Origin: Paguma larvata
Lineage: Eukaryota; Chordata; Mammalia; Carnivora; Viverridae
DNA: 64,000 nt
Direction of reading: 5' to 3'
NCBI GenBank assembly: GCA_030068075.1
Contig: CM057833.1
Location: forward strand, 43,977,587-44,041,586
Shown: positions 31,086-41,731 of the stretch, piece after piece
How positions within the stretch are numbered: the first letter of the stretch is position 1
Layout: the number at the start of each line of letters is the position of its first letter
Translations under genes and position numbers: made by a program
The notes under the pieces: model-generated
Databases searched by the model: none
Told to the model about the DNA's origin: nothing
The model's input: the letters and a program-made list of their open reading frames with translations, nothing else

Positions 31086-31370
31086 AATCAGGGCAGGAGG
31101 AAGTAAAGTGAATGAACAGGCCTTCAGGCTTCCTTGACAGCAATGCCTATTCTGAGCCCCAGTAGGGCTACCGCTGGGGCTGCCCAGAGCAGCTCAGGTC
31201 TGAGCCATACCTAGGATATCGCTTTGGGCCCCTGAGGACACAGAGCAGTGGGGACAATGAGAACTCACAGGTAAACTCCCACATGCACTTTGTTACTGCT
31301 GAGCCTGGCCCCGGTCCTCCCCCCAAGGCCCACGAGGCATCTGACCATCAATAAATATTTGCTTGGAATG
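31086..31370. other. Unassigned sequence
   Basis: No gene or confident repeat is recognised. Confidence 0.35.
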
Positions 31371-31374
31371 CAGA

Positions 31375-31475
31375 GATACATTTATTCACTTAAAAAATAT
31401 TTATCAAAACAGACACCGTTCCAGGTAATAGGTTACAGCAGTGGATGGGATGAACATGTTCCCAGGACAGACAAG
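31375..31475 (-). repeat. L2 LINE 3' end
   Basis: 'tttattcacttaaaaaatatttatcaaaacagacaccgttccagg' is the antisense L2 terminus. Confidence 0.65.
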
Positions 31476-31544
31476 AGGAAATACGATTCCTCAGAGAGGT
31501 GACATAAGCCATATCACCTGTCACTGTGGAGGGAGAGGAGGAGG

Positions 31545-31700
31545 ACGAAGAGCTATGGATAGGGAGCCAGGAAGCCCCCATCTGTACTTGGCTATGGGCA
31601 CAGTCATCTCAGCCAGGCCACTTAGCTTCTCCCTGCCCCTGTGACATGCTACTTCTGCAAGATGGCTGTATCTGCCCTTCTCATCACAAGGTCAGATATT
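31545..31700 (+). repeat. MIR-like fragment
   Basis: 'gtacttggctatgggcacagtcatctcagccaggccacttagcttctcc' is a weak match to the MIR core. Confidence 0.4.
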
Positions 31701-31724
31701 CATACCAGGAATGATTCTAGAAAA

Positions 31725-31890
31725 TGCTGTGGAGTCAGGGAAGGATGACGGCTTACTGCCACAGTGACCTGGTTCTGGGACCTCCATCTACCTCTCCAAG
31801 CCTCTACTTGTTCCTCTGTAAAGCAGGGATAAATACTCACTTGGCCCACCCCACAGAGTCCTTGTGGGTCTTAACCTAGACCACAGAAGG
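31725..31890 (+). repeat. MIR SINE
   Basis: 'ctccaagcctctacttgttcctctgtaaagcagggataaatactc' matches MIR. It shares 'tggcccaccccacag' (31842-31856) with the next MIR. Confidence 0.7.
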
Positions 31891-31959
31891 ACACAGGTCA
31901 TTGCAAACAGCAAGGAGCCCTGACATTGGAACTCCCTGCTCTAGGCCTGTACTTACTCC

Positions 31960-32130
31960 ACTCACACCTCAATTTCAAGGCCCAGATTTCCCTGAGGTGA
32001 ATCACTTAGCCTCTCTGACACTCGAGGTCCTTATCTGTAACGCGGGAATAATAATCCCTGCCTGGCCCACCCCACAGCGTTGTGAAAATCTAATTAAATT
32101 ACGGACATGAAAAACCTTGGCAAATGCTGA
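31960..32130 (+). repeat. MIR SINE
   Basis: 'gtgaatcacttagcctctctgacactcgaggtccttatctgtaacgcgggaataataatcc', then 'gttgtgaaaatctaattaa', is plus-strand MIR. Confidence 0.85.
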
Positions 32131-32389
32131 CATGCTATGTAAATGATCAAGTGTTGTGTAAGCATGAAAAACTATTATTTTTTTTTGTTGTCATGTGGGA
32201 TGATGTTCATCGTGGTAGAAATGGACTTGGTCCCACATCTGTGGCTCACCTACCGAGAGAGAAAGAAAAGAAACAGTAAGATGCTTCATGTATCCCAAAC
32301 ATGTGTGGAATCTCACTTGATTCTTGAGGCGACTCCACGTGCTATGCTGGGAAAAGAAAGATTTTTTTCCATTAATAGAGAGGAAGATA

Positions 32390-32500
32390 GAATAGGATTC
32401 CAAGTGGCCACTGTTGTACCTACAGTGTGACTGTGGGCGAGTTGCTTTCCCTCTCTGAGCCTCATTCTCCACATTTATCAAAGAGATCAGATTCTTTTTA
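32390..32500 (+). repeat. MIR fragment
   Basis: 'cagtgtgactgtgggcgagttgctttccctctctgagcctcattctcc' matches the MIR core. Confidence 0.8.
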
Positions 32501-32559
32501 AGTTAAGATGCTTACGGCTATGAGGGGGAAAAAAAAGTAATAATCAGTAACTTGATTTG

Positions 32560-32905
32560 TTATCTCAAAGCAAGAAGTCCAGATATAGGGGTGCTGGGCT
32601 GGGTACTACAGGGCCTCAAAGGTATCAGGGCCACAAACCAGTTTCTAGGTCATTCTTTAATGGTGTTGAGACAGCTCCTGCAGCTCCAAACTTCACACCC
32701 TTGCTAAGCAATGCCCAAAGGCAAAAGGGGTTGAGTGTTTGTCTTGGGCCTCTCTTAAGAAAAGAATAAGGAAAATTTCCCAGATGTACCCCTTGTATTT
32801 CATGGAGGGAGGAGGGTGGGCAGGGCAGGAGGGTGATCACATGTCTCTTAACTAAACAATCAGGAAAGAAAAGGGAATTACCATGATGAACAACAAAATC
32901 AGTGT
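32560..32905. repeat. Ancient interspersed repeat, family not named
   Basis: 'agaagtccagatataggggtgctgggctggg', '...gttgagacagctcctgcagctcc' and 'gggaattaccatgatgaac' match a repeat I recognise from mammalian genomes but cannot name. Related copies appear at 33300-33935 and 55735-55990. Confidence 0.45.
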
Positions 32906-33299
32906 TCTAATAACAAGAACCAAAGCAGAAATGGCTGCTGGGCAGGGAACCTTCAGTGTCTGACAGTCTCTGGATCTCTGAAGTCCACTCGAACCCCAGA
33001 GTGCAATGATGAGATCAGCCCAAGGTCAAAGAACCCCATGGGATGAACTGAGACACCCCACCCACTGACCCGGCTCCAAGCCCCACCCTGTTCTAGTGGA
33101 TGGACTAGGTGGGAGGTGGTGCTGGTGAGCGAACCCAGACTCCACAGCCACTGGCGAACTCTCTCTGGCCTGCAGGACACCCATTCAGCCAAGGAGGACC
33201 TCTGGCAGCTTTCTAGATTCTACTCTAAAAACGGCCTGGCCCACCAGGCTCAGAGCTGATGACCCCTTACTTTCCTTCCTGCATCTTTCAATAAATAAA
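32906..33299. other. Unassigned sequence
   Basis: No gene or repeat recognised. Confidence 0.4.
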
Positions 33300-33935
33300 C
33301 AGAAACTGGTAAGAGTGACTTAAACAAAACAGAAGTCTATTGTGGTTTTTTTTTTTTTTCCCTATGCAAGAAGTCCAGAAGCAAGTAACTGAGGGCTCCA
33401 CGGTCTTTAAGAACCCAAGTTCCTTCCATCTCTCTGCTCCATCCTAAGCACACTTCCCACCTCAAGGTTATTTCGTGGTCCAAAATGACTTCCACAACTG
33501 TCATTATCATTATGTCAACATTCGGAGGGAAAAGGGAAAAGCAAGACCAACAACAGAAAAAGACTTTTATCTTTCTTACCCTGTCCTTTTTTTTTTTTAA
33601 GTAGGCTCTACACCTACTAAGGTTCTCAAACCCACACCCCCAGATCAAGAGACACATGCTCTACCAACTGAGCCAGACAGGTGCCCCCTTACCCTCTCCT
33701 TTTTTAAAGAGATTTCCCACACACCCCATCCCCAAACTCTTTATATCTCATTGGCCTGAACTTCATCCCAGGGCCATACCTCGCTGCTAAGGAGGCTGGG
33801 AAATGTCCATTTTAAACTGGGCATATTATGACTCCCAATTCATTTAAATTAGTGAGCAAGACAAAGAGAATGGATATCAGGCAGGCAGCTTGCAATCTCT
33901 GCTACAGTTTTGGGGCCGATCAGCAGAGAATAAAG
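33300..33935. repeat. Second copy of the unnamed ancient repeat, split by SINE
   Basis: 'aacaaaacagaagtctattgtgg', 'caagttccttccatctctctgctccatcc', 'caaggttatttcgtggtccaaaatgac', 'attggcctgaacttcatccc' and 'gctgggaaatgtcc' follow the order of that repeat. An old SINE sits inside it at 33592-33687. Confidence 0.55.
33575..33704 (-). mobile_element. Older carnivore SINE, short, 17-bp TSD
   Basis: Antisense: a T-run, 'aagtaggctctacacctac', 'caaacccacacccccagatcaagagacacatgctc', and a head ending 'gagccagacaggtgcccc'. Flanks share cttaccctgtccttttt and cttaccctctccttttt, with one mismatch. Confidence 0.9.
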
Positions 33936-34159
33936 TGAGTTCCAGATAGGAGATCTGGGTGGTTGATCACTGCGAAGTGTTGGAGGACAGGGGACCCTGG
34001 ACAGTGGCAGTGGTGGTGGTGTGGCTGCTTTGTTTTGTTTTGTTCTGGCTGGCTTTCATCTGGCTACCGATGGTACATCAGACATGTCACCACATCTCCC
34101 TGAACCTTCTAATGCAGAGGATGGGACTTTCCAGGTCAACGGGTGGTAAAATGAATATG

Positions 34160-34425
34160 GGGACAAGGTTCATCCCTTCATGTGTTCACTCTTTTGCTCA
34201 ATAAGAATCTACTCATGCTAGGCATTGAGGGTTCAGAGATTCATCATAAACACTGCTTCCAGCAGTTTACAGTCAATTGAAAGAAAAAAAAAAAAAAAGC
34301 CCAGGAAAACATCCATTATGGTACATCGTGCTAAATTCTACGTGAAGGATAAGTACAAAGAAATAAGAAGTTGGAAAAGGGGCGCCTAACACAGCCATCA
34401 TGAGGATGCTTAAAACAGGAGCAGG
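34160..34425 (-). repeat. L2 LINE 3' region
   Basis: 'gttcactcttttgctcaataagaatctactcatgctaggcattgagg', then 'cagcagtttacagtcaattg' and 'ggataagtacaaagaaat', is antisense L2. An internal 15-base A-run lies near 34285. Confidence 0.75.
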
Positions 34426-34589
34426 AACTGTGGGGAGAGGAGGCTGGAAAGCACGGGAAGGAAGGCTGGCATGTATGAATGTGTGGAAGAGTGTATCATG
34501 TTCCAGAAACATTCTCTTACTGCACACTGACCCTCAGGTAAGGCTCTGGCTTCTGACATTTTTTCCCAGATGGTACTGTTTACTCTGCT

Positions 34590-34810
34590 TGTTCAAACAG
34601 ATCTGAGATGGGGCCTCAGCTCCATCACCTAACAATATGAGTTCAGGCAAGGGGCTTCATCTTGAACTTAAACTTCACCATTGTCGTGAGCTTCACTGTC
34701 CACTGTCCTTGTCCATAAGCGCCATCAGCCATTGGTGATAAGGACTGATATCATGCATGCATGGGCCTAGCCTGACACTGATGCATAGTGAGCTTTCAAT
34801 CCGTTTCTTC
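34590..34810 (+). repeat. MIR SINE, diverged
   Basis: 'cagctccatcacctaacaatatgagttcaggcaaggggcttcatcttgaactt', and a late 'gcatagtgagctttcaat', follow the MIR order with insertions. Confidence 0.55.
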
Positions 34811-35249
34811 CCTCCCTCCCTTTCCCCATGGCTGTGGTGTGAACCTAACAGGTGTCAGGGAACCAGGAAGAGAGCAACTGGCAAATGGCTTAAGTAGAAC
34901 AAGAGTGGTTTCTGTATTGATCATGGAGCAGGAAAAATCCAGGTGCCAGAAACCGTGATACATGCCACAGAGCCAACTGTGTTGTTCACCCCTGATAAGG
35001 CAGCCGAAAGAGCTTCTGGAGCAGGGGGAGAGTCAACCCCTTGGAAGAGAACAAACCACCAAACCTTGTGGCCCGGTAACCCCCTCCTGCAATTTCCACA
35101 AATCTCTGTGCTGGCCGCCTCCTGTGGAACAAGGGAGTTGTATCATAATCTCTGCCCTGCCAGAGCTGCTGGGGCTGTGTGCACGGGCCCGCAGGGGCGT
35201 CGTCAACTGCAAACTCCCGGCACCCCTGATGAAGAAGGTCGTTCCCGTC
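34811..35249. other. Unassigned sequence with overlapping open frames
   Basis: Two plus-strand open frames (147 and 131 codons, starting at 34943 and 34962) overlap in different frames and run on into L2 sequence. This argues against coding. Confidence 0.45.
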
Positions 35250-35440
35250 TCTGGGCCTCTGCCAACCTGGCCACTCAGCTCTGTGCCTTCCTACAAGCTC
35301 CCCTCCACCCGGAGCCCTCCCTTCTTCCTTTTACCTCCACATCCTGCCCATCCTTGACAACCGTGTCTCCAAGAAGCCCCTCCTGATGACCGGTCAGCAT
35401 TGACCTTGTGCCCTCCAGATGTCTCGGACTGGACCACAAC
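35250..35440 (+). repeat. L2 LINE segment
   Basis: The 'ctgggcctctgccaacctggcc' and '...gtctccaagaagcccctcctgatgacc' text matches the L2 'agagaagccttccctgacc' region. Confidence 0.5.
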
Positions 35441-35639
35441 ATAAGCCGATCACTCTGCCTCTTCCATGTTTTTCTGTTCTGCTTCATCCTCACCTCACCA
35501 GGACAAAGGCCCTCGGGTCTTCACTGTATCATCACTTCCAAGGGGCCTCCCTCTACCCCCCCAACCCCCACTGTAAAATCAAGGCCACTTCATCTCCGCT
35601 CTCCGATATGATGATTTCAGTCCCTAAATGTGCCATGCC

Positions 35640-35905
35640 CTGGCTCGTCTACCTTTTGAGCTTCGGTTTACATGTCACCCCCTTTGGAAGCCTTCGTTTG
35701 TCCCTTGCCTCTAACTCCCCTCAGACTGAGTACTCCTACCACAAGCCCCTTTTGTACTGTTTCCCCCTTTACTCCTCTTACCAATGCCAGAACTAACTGG
35801 TTTGTGCTTTCCTCCCCCTCTGACAATAAACTATATGAAGCCAGGGCTGATCTCTCTCACTCCTCAGAGATAAATCCTCAGCACCCAGCGCGGTGCCTAC
35901 CTTCC
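35640..35905 (+). repeat. L2 LINE 3' end
   Basis: 'acatgtcaccccctttggaagccttcgtttgtccc', 'gacaataaactatatgaagccaggg' and 'aaatcctcagcacccagcgcggtgcc' match the L2 3' end in order. Confidence 0.8.
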
Positions 35906-35974
35906 AGGGAACTACCCAACCTTCCAGTGACTGCACTCAACTCACGACACATGCACACCGAATGCTGTCGTGGC

Positions 35975-36585
35975 TCCAGCCCATCCCCAGCATTCAGCCA
36001 GTGCCTGCGCGGTGTCAGGTACGGGACCAGGTCCCAGAAAAGAATGATAAACTGGGCAATCCCTGCTCTCACAAGATCCCAGGCCGAGGGGGACAGGAGA
36101 CAGCTGTAGTGTAGGGGGAGGGAGTCCTGGGCAGACATACAACCTCACTGCCTCATCAGTACAGGGAAGGAAGCCAAAGCTTCATTTGGGAGAATCGGGG
36201 AAGGTTTCTCAGAGGTAGCAGCTGAGGGGTCTGTTCAGATAAAGAGGAGTTTGCTAGGTTTAGGAAAGAGGACAGGGCTGACCCAGGTAGTAGTAGAAAC
36301 AGCATGTGTAAAGACAGGGAAGGAGGAAATGGGTCACTACATTAGGAGCAGGATGAGAAGCCTAGGGTCACGGGGTATGGAGTACAAGAGGGGAGTGGAG
36401 GCAACAGGGCCTGAGACAAAGGCAGAGCCTAAGTGGGAGGGGCCTCACACTGCCAGGTGCCACACCTGAGCCCTGATCCTGCAGGCAGAGGGGGGCCATG
36501 GAGACATCCGAGCATGTGAGTCATGTGCTCAAGTCTGAGTTCTAGAAAGATGTCTCTCAGCATAGTACAATCTCATCTCCTATCC
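35975..36585 (-). repeat. L2 LINE, long antisense segment
   Basis: 'cattcagccagtgcctgcgcggtgtcaggtacgggacc', 'ggggaaggtttctcagaggtagcagctgaggg', 'aacagcatgtgtaaagacaggg' and '...gagtcatgtgctcaagtctg' track antisense L2. It faces the plus-strand L2 just upstream. Confidence 0.8.
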
Positions 36586-36624
36586 TCCTCTCTCACAAAC
36601 TCATTCATGACCTCCACCCTTCCT

Positions 36625-36697
36625 GCAGACAGGCAGTGCTCAAGGCATGGCTGTGAACCAGCAGCAACACGTCAACTGGGAGTCTGTTAAAAGCACA
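36625..36697 (+). mobile_element. MER5-type hAT element, left part
   Basis: 'agcagcaacacgtcaactgggagtctgttaaaagcaca' matches the MER5 'catcagaatcacctggaggg...ttgttaaaa' region. It is interrupted by a SINE and resumes at 36892. Confidence 0.65.
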
Positions 36698-36891
36698 GGG
36701 GCGCCTGGGTGGCTCCATCAGTTAAGTGCCCAACTCTTTATCTTGTCCAGGTCACAATTTCACACATTGTGAGATCAAGCCCCGCATCGGGCTCTGTGCC
36801 GAAAGCATGGAGCCTGATTAGGATTCTCTCTCTTTCTCTGCCCCCACCCCAACTCTCTCTCAAAATAAATAAATGAACTTAAAAAAAAAAA
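36698..36891 (+). mobile_element. tRNA-Lys SINE inside the MER5 element
   Basis: A full-length but shortened copy: a ggggcgcctgggtggct head, central segment, a CT-rich tract and an A-run. No firm TSD is seen, only 'aaaag' on both sides. Confidence 0.9.
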
Positions 36892-37020
36892 GTGTGTAGT
36901 ATGGGGTCAAACCCTGCCCACAGAATCCGAAACCCCGGGGCGGGGGGCCGCCATCTGTGCATGAGTAAGTCCGCCAGGTGATTCTAATGCACACCCAAGT
37001 TCAAGAATCAGGGCTTCAGA
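36892..37020 (+). mobile_element. MER5-type hAT element, right part
   Basis: 'aaaccctgcccacagaatccgaaacccc' and 'caggtgattctaatgcacacccaagttcaagaatca' complete the MER5 pattern. A G-rich string lies at 36937-36948. Confidence 0.7.
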
Positions 37021-37729
37021 TGACCCTGTCTTCTAAGAAGTGTAAGGACAAAGTGGTAACACCCTTCCTTGAGTTGCAGAGTTCTCCAGAAACACACCGA
37101 CGTGAAGGTCTCCATCACAGTGAACTCAGTCTCTCCTCCAACAAACATCACAGCATATCGGCTGCCTGGAGACAGAAGGCAGAACGGTCCATGCCCGTAC
37201 TCATTCTGTACTTTACCCCCCAGATAGGATCGAGTGCCTGCGATGCACGTTTCCAGCTTGAACTCAGACACATCTGAGAGGAGCAAGGACTCCCATGGGG
37301 AAGTGAGACAAGAGTCCTGGGTGAGCTCTGCGTCCGGCTCTGCCTGCAGGAGGGGCTGTTCTAGGGGGAATCTCTCTAGGCGTCCCCGCCGCATAGGGCT
37401 TCAGCAGAAAGAGCGACCAGCTGCGAAGCAAAGGGCATGGGGTGGGGCGCCCTAGCAAACACCAATGACACGTGTTTTCTATTACATGCAACATTCTTTG
37501 TGGGAGCCCCTGTGAAAAATACACATGGACAGCCAGCCCTTTCTAGGCAGGAGGGGCCCCAGGAAAGGCGATTTGGGCTGCTGGCTTTATCAAGAGTTAG
37601 AAACAAAGTGAGGGCTTTGAGCTTGTTAGAAAAACACACACGGTTTGTATTTGGGTTTTTATTTTAAGGATCAGGAGACGGTCTGGATATCAGGGGATAC
37701 CTAAGGAGCCCACGTGGGTCTCAAGACAA
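37021..37729. other. Unassigned sequence, no gene recognised
   Basis: Open frames of up to 128 codons on the minus strand (37008-37394) overlap plus-strand ones and partly overlap MER5. No domain is recognised. Confidence 0.4.
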
Positions 37730-37900
37730 TGGTCAAAAGTGCACGGGGTTTCGCATCCGCCCCAGCTCCCTGGCTTCCCTGCTGCGTGGCACTGGGGGAG
37801 CCTCTCGCCTGGCTGAACTATTTCCTCATCTCGAATATGATAATAACACCGCACCTGCACCTCGCAGAGAAGGCGCTCCAAGGACCCTGGGAAATGTCAT
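37730..37900 (+). repeat. MIR SINE
   Basis: 'gctgcgtggcactgggggagcctctcgcctggctgaactatttcctcatctcgaatatgataataac' matches MIR. Confidence 0.75.
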
Positions 37901-37984
37901 TTGCATGCCTGCTTTGTAACACACATTACGTAAAAGGGATTCTTCCTATCATTATTATATGTAATAATATTGTCCAAAAAGTTA

Positions 37985-38205
37985 TCTGGCAGCATAACAT
38001 GGTGGAAGAACTATAGATTCAAAGACATTCAAAACTGGATCTAAGTCCCAACTTCACCGCTTACTGGCTGTGTGACCTTAGGTAAGTTACTTCACTTCTC
38101 TGAGCCTCAGCTCTCTCCTCTGTCAAACGGGTAAAAATGCTACCCAGCAGACAGGTCACTGCAAGGACTAACGAACACGCACGCTCTGTAAATGTCCCTG
38201 CCCTA
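37985..38205 (+). repeat. MIR SINE, near full-length
   Basis: 'catggtggaagaactatagattc', 'cttactggctgtgtgaccttaggtaagttacttcacttctctgagcctcag' and 'tgcaaggactaacg' follow the consensus. Confidence 0.95.
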
Positions 38206-38914
38206 TAGAAGGAGCATCGCAGCCCAACGATGCCCAAAGCAACACCGCCCACGCCCCCAGGTTCAGGGCCACCCCAAGGGGCAGCTCTGTGCTGCACATC
38301 CCCTCACTGGAAGAGAGGAAGCTGCCTCCACCTCCTGACACGCTTCTGGAAGCTCTTCATCCTTACAGCTCTTGCAGCCTCCCCGGCCACCTCGATCGGG
38401 TTACAGGTCCATTTGTCTCCCCTCCCAAAGCACTGTGGTCTGGAGGCTGCCCCTCCTTCTCCAGCCTGGTGAGCTGGGCCAAGAGCTCAGCTCCGAGTAG
38501 CACAGCGCCCACACTGCTCATTAAGGCACACAGAGAGTGTCATGGCTGGCCCCGTGGTCATTCCCTAGTATGTGTCTTCATCCATTTCCAGGCCCCTGGA
38601 AGCGGCCCCCAGCATCCACTTCTCTTCAGCTGAGTAAGTTTCCCTGGAGGGGAGGGAGTTTCATCAACCCACGGAAACCTGGCAGGTGTCGATGAGGGGT
38701 CTGATCCAAGGCGGGGGGATAGGAGTGAACATTCGCAAACCATCTCCCACATCCCAGGCTCCTTGTATGCACAGCAAACCTCAGCATGAACAACACCTTT
38801 CTGGGGCCCCTCTCGTGACCCCCCAAGACTCAGGGAACTCCCGCTACACACCCCCTTAGCAAGCCGCATTTATTGTGGCCACACTTAGGAGGCTGTGATG
38901 AGTCTTCTCTGCTG
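38206..38914. other. Unassigned sequence, no gene recognised
   Basis: Nothing recognised. Open frames of up to 114 codons on the plus strand and 103 on the minus strand overlap. Confidence 0.4.
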
Positions 38915-39032
38915 GTAAGCTTCATGACAGGCAGATCAAGTCTCCCTCCTTCCCCAGCGATTCTTTATTTAGCACCTGCCACAGTGCCTGCCACACAGTA
39001 AGTGCTTAACATTCTACTGAATGAGCACATGA
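38915..39032 (+). repeat. L2 LINE 3' end
   Basis: 'tagcacctgccacagtgcctgccacacagtaagtgcttaacattc' is the L2 terminus. Confidence 0.8.
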
Positions 39033-39034
39033 AA

Positions 39035-39205
39035 TCTGCAATTTCGGCAATGCTGTGGGGTAAATAACATTTTCCTGACTTTTCAGAGAGGCTACTCAGA
39101 CTCCCAAGGATGGAAATGTCTTCCCCCAGCTGACAGCCAGGAAACGGTGGAGCTAAGATTCAAACCCAGGTTTTCGCCAGGCCTCGCTGCATTCGATTCA
39201 TACTA
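39035..39205 (-). repeat. MIR SINE
   Basis: 'cttttcagagaggctactcagactccc' and 'agctaagattcaaacccagg' give antisense MIR. Confidence 0.75.
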
Positions 39206-39754
39206 AGATCGGGCTGCAAATGTTAACAAAGACAATTTTTCAAAATAAAGAAGCTGAAGCTGTTTGCCCAGAACTCCCTCTCCACCCCCAACACAGCGGG
39301 ATTTGTACCAAGTGAGCGAGCAGATTCTGAGAGCTCTATGCAACCCACACGAGGCGGGGAACGGGGACAGGGGCGGCCCTTGTCCCCCCAGCTGCCAGGG
39401 ACTGGCTCCTCACACGGAGCCCCTCCCCGGCTGGTCCCCACCAGGGCAGGACTCTGATGAAAAGTCTCTCTCGGGAGAACAAAGACCACATTTTCTCCCT
39501 GGAAGCAGAGAAAGCCAGTGCTGAGGAAACAATGGCCTTGCTGGGATCAAAGAGAGCAAGGCCCAGACAAGGGACAAAAGCTGAGTCCCAGCTGGGTAAG
39601 AATGACAACCTGTTCCCCTCCTTCTTTTGCAAAGGTCTCGGAGAGCAAGCACGGGCGTCCTTTGCAGCCCACCCCTCTTTCCCGCCTCCCCTCTCCACGT
39701 GGCAGAGCCGGAAGCAGCCTAACTGCCCTTCCCTGGATCAGCCATGTTCTAGTC
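39206..39754. other. Unassigned sequence, no gene recognised
   Basis: Competing open frames of 80-120 codons on both strands have no recognisable domain. Confidence 0.4.
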
Positions 39755-40112
39755 CCTTCTAGGCTTTCCCTCAGGTTTTTCCTCTGCCGACAATGCCCTT
39801 CCCCTCCTTTCCTCTGAAGCGTACTTACTTAGGCTTCAGTTCAAGAGCTGCCTCCTCTCTGCCCTCTGTGACCCCACGCACCAGGACCAATGAACCCTCC
39901 CATACGATGCCCCACACAGGTGCCTGCTTCTAGTTACAGCACTGATCACACTGAATTATTACTGCCAGGGTCAACGCCAGCCTCCCTGGCCAGAACGTGA
40001 CCACATGGAGGCTGAGACCATTTCTTAATCATTTTGTAAATGATCTTGTGCCTGGCACAAGCCGACAGGGATGGGTAAACGGTCTGTTGAACGAATAAAG
40101 CAATAAATGGGG
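39755..40112 (+). repeat. L2 LINE 3' end
   Basis: 'caggtttttcctctgccgacaatgcccttcccc', 'caagagctgcctcctctctgcc', 'ttacagcactgatcacactgaattat' and 'gtctgttgaacgaataaag' follow L2 in order. Confidence 0.85.
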
Positions 40113-40218
40113 TAGAGTGAGCTCTCCCAAGGCATGGAAATTCACTTAGGGTACCTCATCTTTCATCAAATCAGAACCTCTCTGACCTCCCAGTGTCCCT
40201 CATTTAATATTATGCAAC

Positions 40219-40456
40219 TAGAATTCTTTTTTTTTAATGTTTGTTATTTATTTTTGAGAGAGAGAGACACACACACACACACACAGAGCACAAACCAGGT
40301 AGGGGCAGAGAGAGAGGGAGACACAGAATCTGAAGCAGGATTCAGGCTCTGAGCTGTCAGCACAGAGCCTGACATGGGGCTCAAACTCACTAACCATGGG
40401 ATCACGACCTGAGCTGAAGTCAGATGCTTAACCACCCCTGTGTAAGTAGAATTCTT
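40219..40456 (-). mobile_element. Cat-type tRNA-Lys SINE with 10-bp TSD
   Basis: An antisense copy with an internal (CA)n at 40267-40285 in its AG-rich part. The head end is damaged ('ttaaccacccctgtg'). Perfect tagaattctt flanks it at 40219-40228 and 40447-40456. Confidence 0.94.
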
Positions 40457-40464
40457 AAAGTGCC

Positions 40465-40659
40465 TCTTCTGTTCAGGGCAAGGCTGGGTGCTGAAAACAG
40501 ACTGGTCGGCAAAACAAAGCTCCTACCCTCACGGAGTCACAGTGTAGTGGCTGGGAACAGGGAGATGGACAGTCATCAACCACACAACTAAAAATTATGA
40601 TATGTGTTGTGAAGGAAAAGCACAGGGCAAGGCAATAAAAAGGCATATTAATGTGTGCA
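40465..40659 (-). repeat. L2 LINE, left part split by SINE
   Basis: 'ggctgggtgctgaaaacagactgg', 'ctcctaccctcacggagtcacagtgtagtgg' and 'ttatgatatgtgttgtgaagg' match antisense L2. Confidence 0.8.
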
Positions 40660-40887
40660 GGGTGGCTGGGTGGCTCAGTCGGTTTAGCATCTGACTTTGG
40701 CTCAGGTCATGATCTTGTGGTTCACGAGTTTGAGCCCTGGGTCAAGTTCTGTGCTGACAGCTCAGAGCCTGGAGCCTACTTCAGATTCCATGTCTCCCTC
40801 TCTCTCTGCCTCTCTCTCTCTCTCAAAAATAAACGTTAAAATTTTGTTTTAATAAAATAAAATTAAAAAGGCATATTAATGTGTGCA
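40636..40887 (+). mobile_element. Cat-type tRNA-Lys SINE with unusually long 24-bp TSD
   Basis: Full-length body 40660-40863. Segments 40636-40659 and 40864-40887 are identical over 24 bases, including 'ggcatattaatgtgtgca'. This is longer than the usual 8-18 bp. It is inserted in an antisense L2. Confidence 0.96.
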
Positions 40888-41100
40888 TCAATATCTGTTG
40901 AGAGATCACCATACGCCAGTCAGAGATCTAGGCTGTGAGAGGGATCCATCAGGGATCTGTGTGTCTGTTACGAGCTAACCCAGTTTATAACAGAGGACAC
41001 TGGTCTAGGCTGGGAGGGCTTCCCTGAGGAAGTAACAGCTGAGCCCAAGATCTAAGGGATGAGCCAGCAGTAAGGAGGCAGAAGGCAGGCGGAAAGACTA
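40888..41100 (-). repeat. L2 LINE, right part
   Basis: 'gagggcttccctgaggaagtaacagctgagcccaagatctaaggg' continues the interrupted antisense L2. Confidence 0.75.
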
Positions 41101-41574
41101 ATAGTTTGCTATGATTGGCAATGGGATTGGGTTGCCTGTAGGAAAATACAAATGCCTACCCACTAAAGTGCCCAGAGAACTTCATGGCAAAAGTTGGCAG
41201 AGCAGTTAGAACTGCTGTGAAGGTCAGACTCTAATGCCCAGAGAGACTTTATCTTTGCCCAAGGTTGTCCCCATGCAGATGGAGATGGCAAAAAGCAGCC
41301 CCAGTGCCCTGGATCCAAGTCTGCTGCCTCACGATGCCCTGCAATGGTTGGAGGGATTGGAGAGACCCTACTCTGGCCCTGGGGTTAAAGAGCAAAGCAT
41401 CCCCAGGAGGGGCCTCTCTGGAGGACCAGGCTCAACCTAGAATTCCCAATTAAGGGACAGCCACTTACCACACCAAAAATAATAAGAAGTGAGGTCTTAA
41501 GATGTTGTGCTCACTCAATGACCATTTACAGTTTGCAGTGCACATTCACAGAAGAGGTCCCGTTTCTTCTAATG
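41101..41574. other. Unassigned sequence, no gene recognised
   Basis: No recognised repeat. Two overlapping plus-strand open frames (62-69 codons) are unsupported. Confidence 0.4.
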
Positions 41575-41731
41575 CCAGTGGTCAAGCCCTAGGTGTCAGC
41601 GAGACTGGGTTTTCTCAAGTCTTCATATTAACAGAGACCTTGGATGAGTTATTTCACCACTCTGAGTCTGAATTTCCTCATTTGTCTCTTGGGACCAATT
41701 CCTCCCACTGACAGGGCTATGGTTAGGGTGG
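41575..41731 (+). repeat. MIR SINE, left part split by LTR
   Basis: 'agagaccttggatgagttatttcaccactctgagtctgaatttcctcatttgtc' matches MIR up to the LTR insertion. The MIR 3' end resumes at 42097. Confidence 0.85.

Noticed and set aside
34943..35386. 147- and 131-codon overlapping plus-strand frames
   Set aside because: They are in competing frames, run into L2, and have no domain or exon structure.
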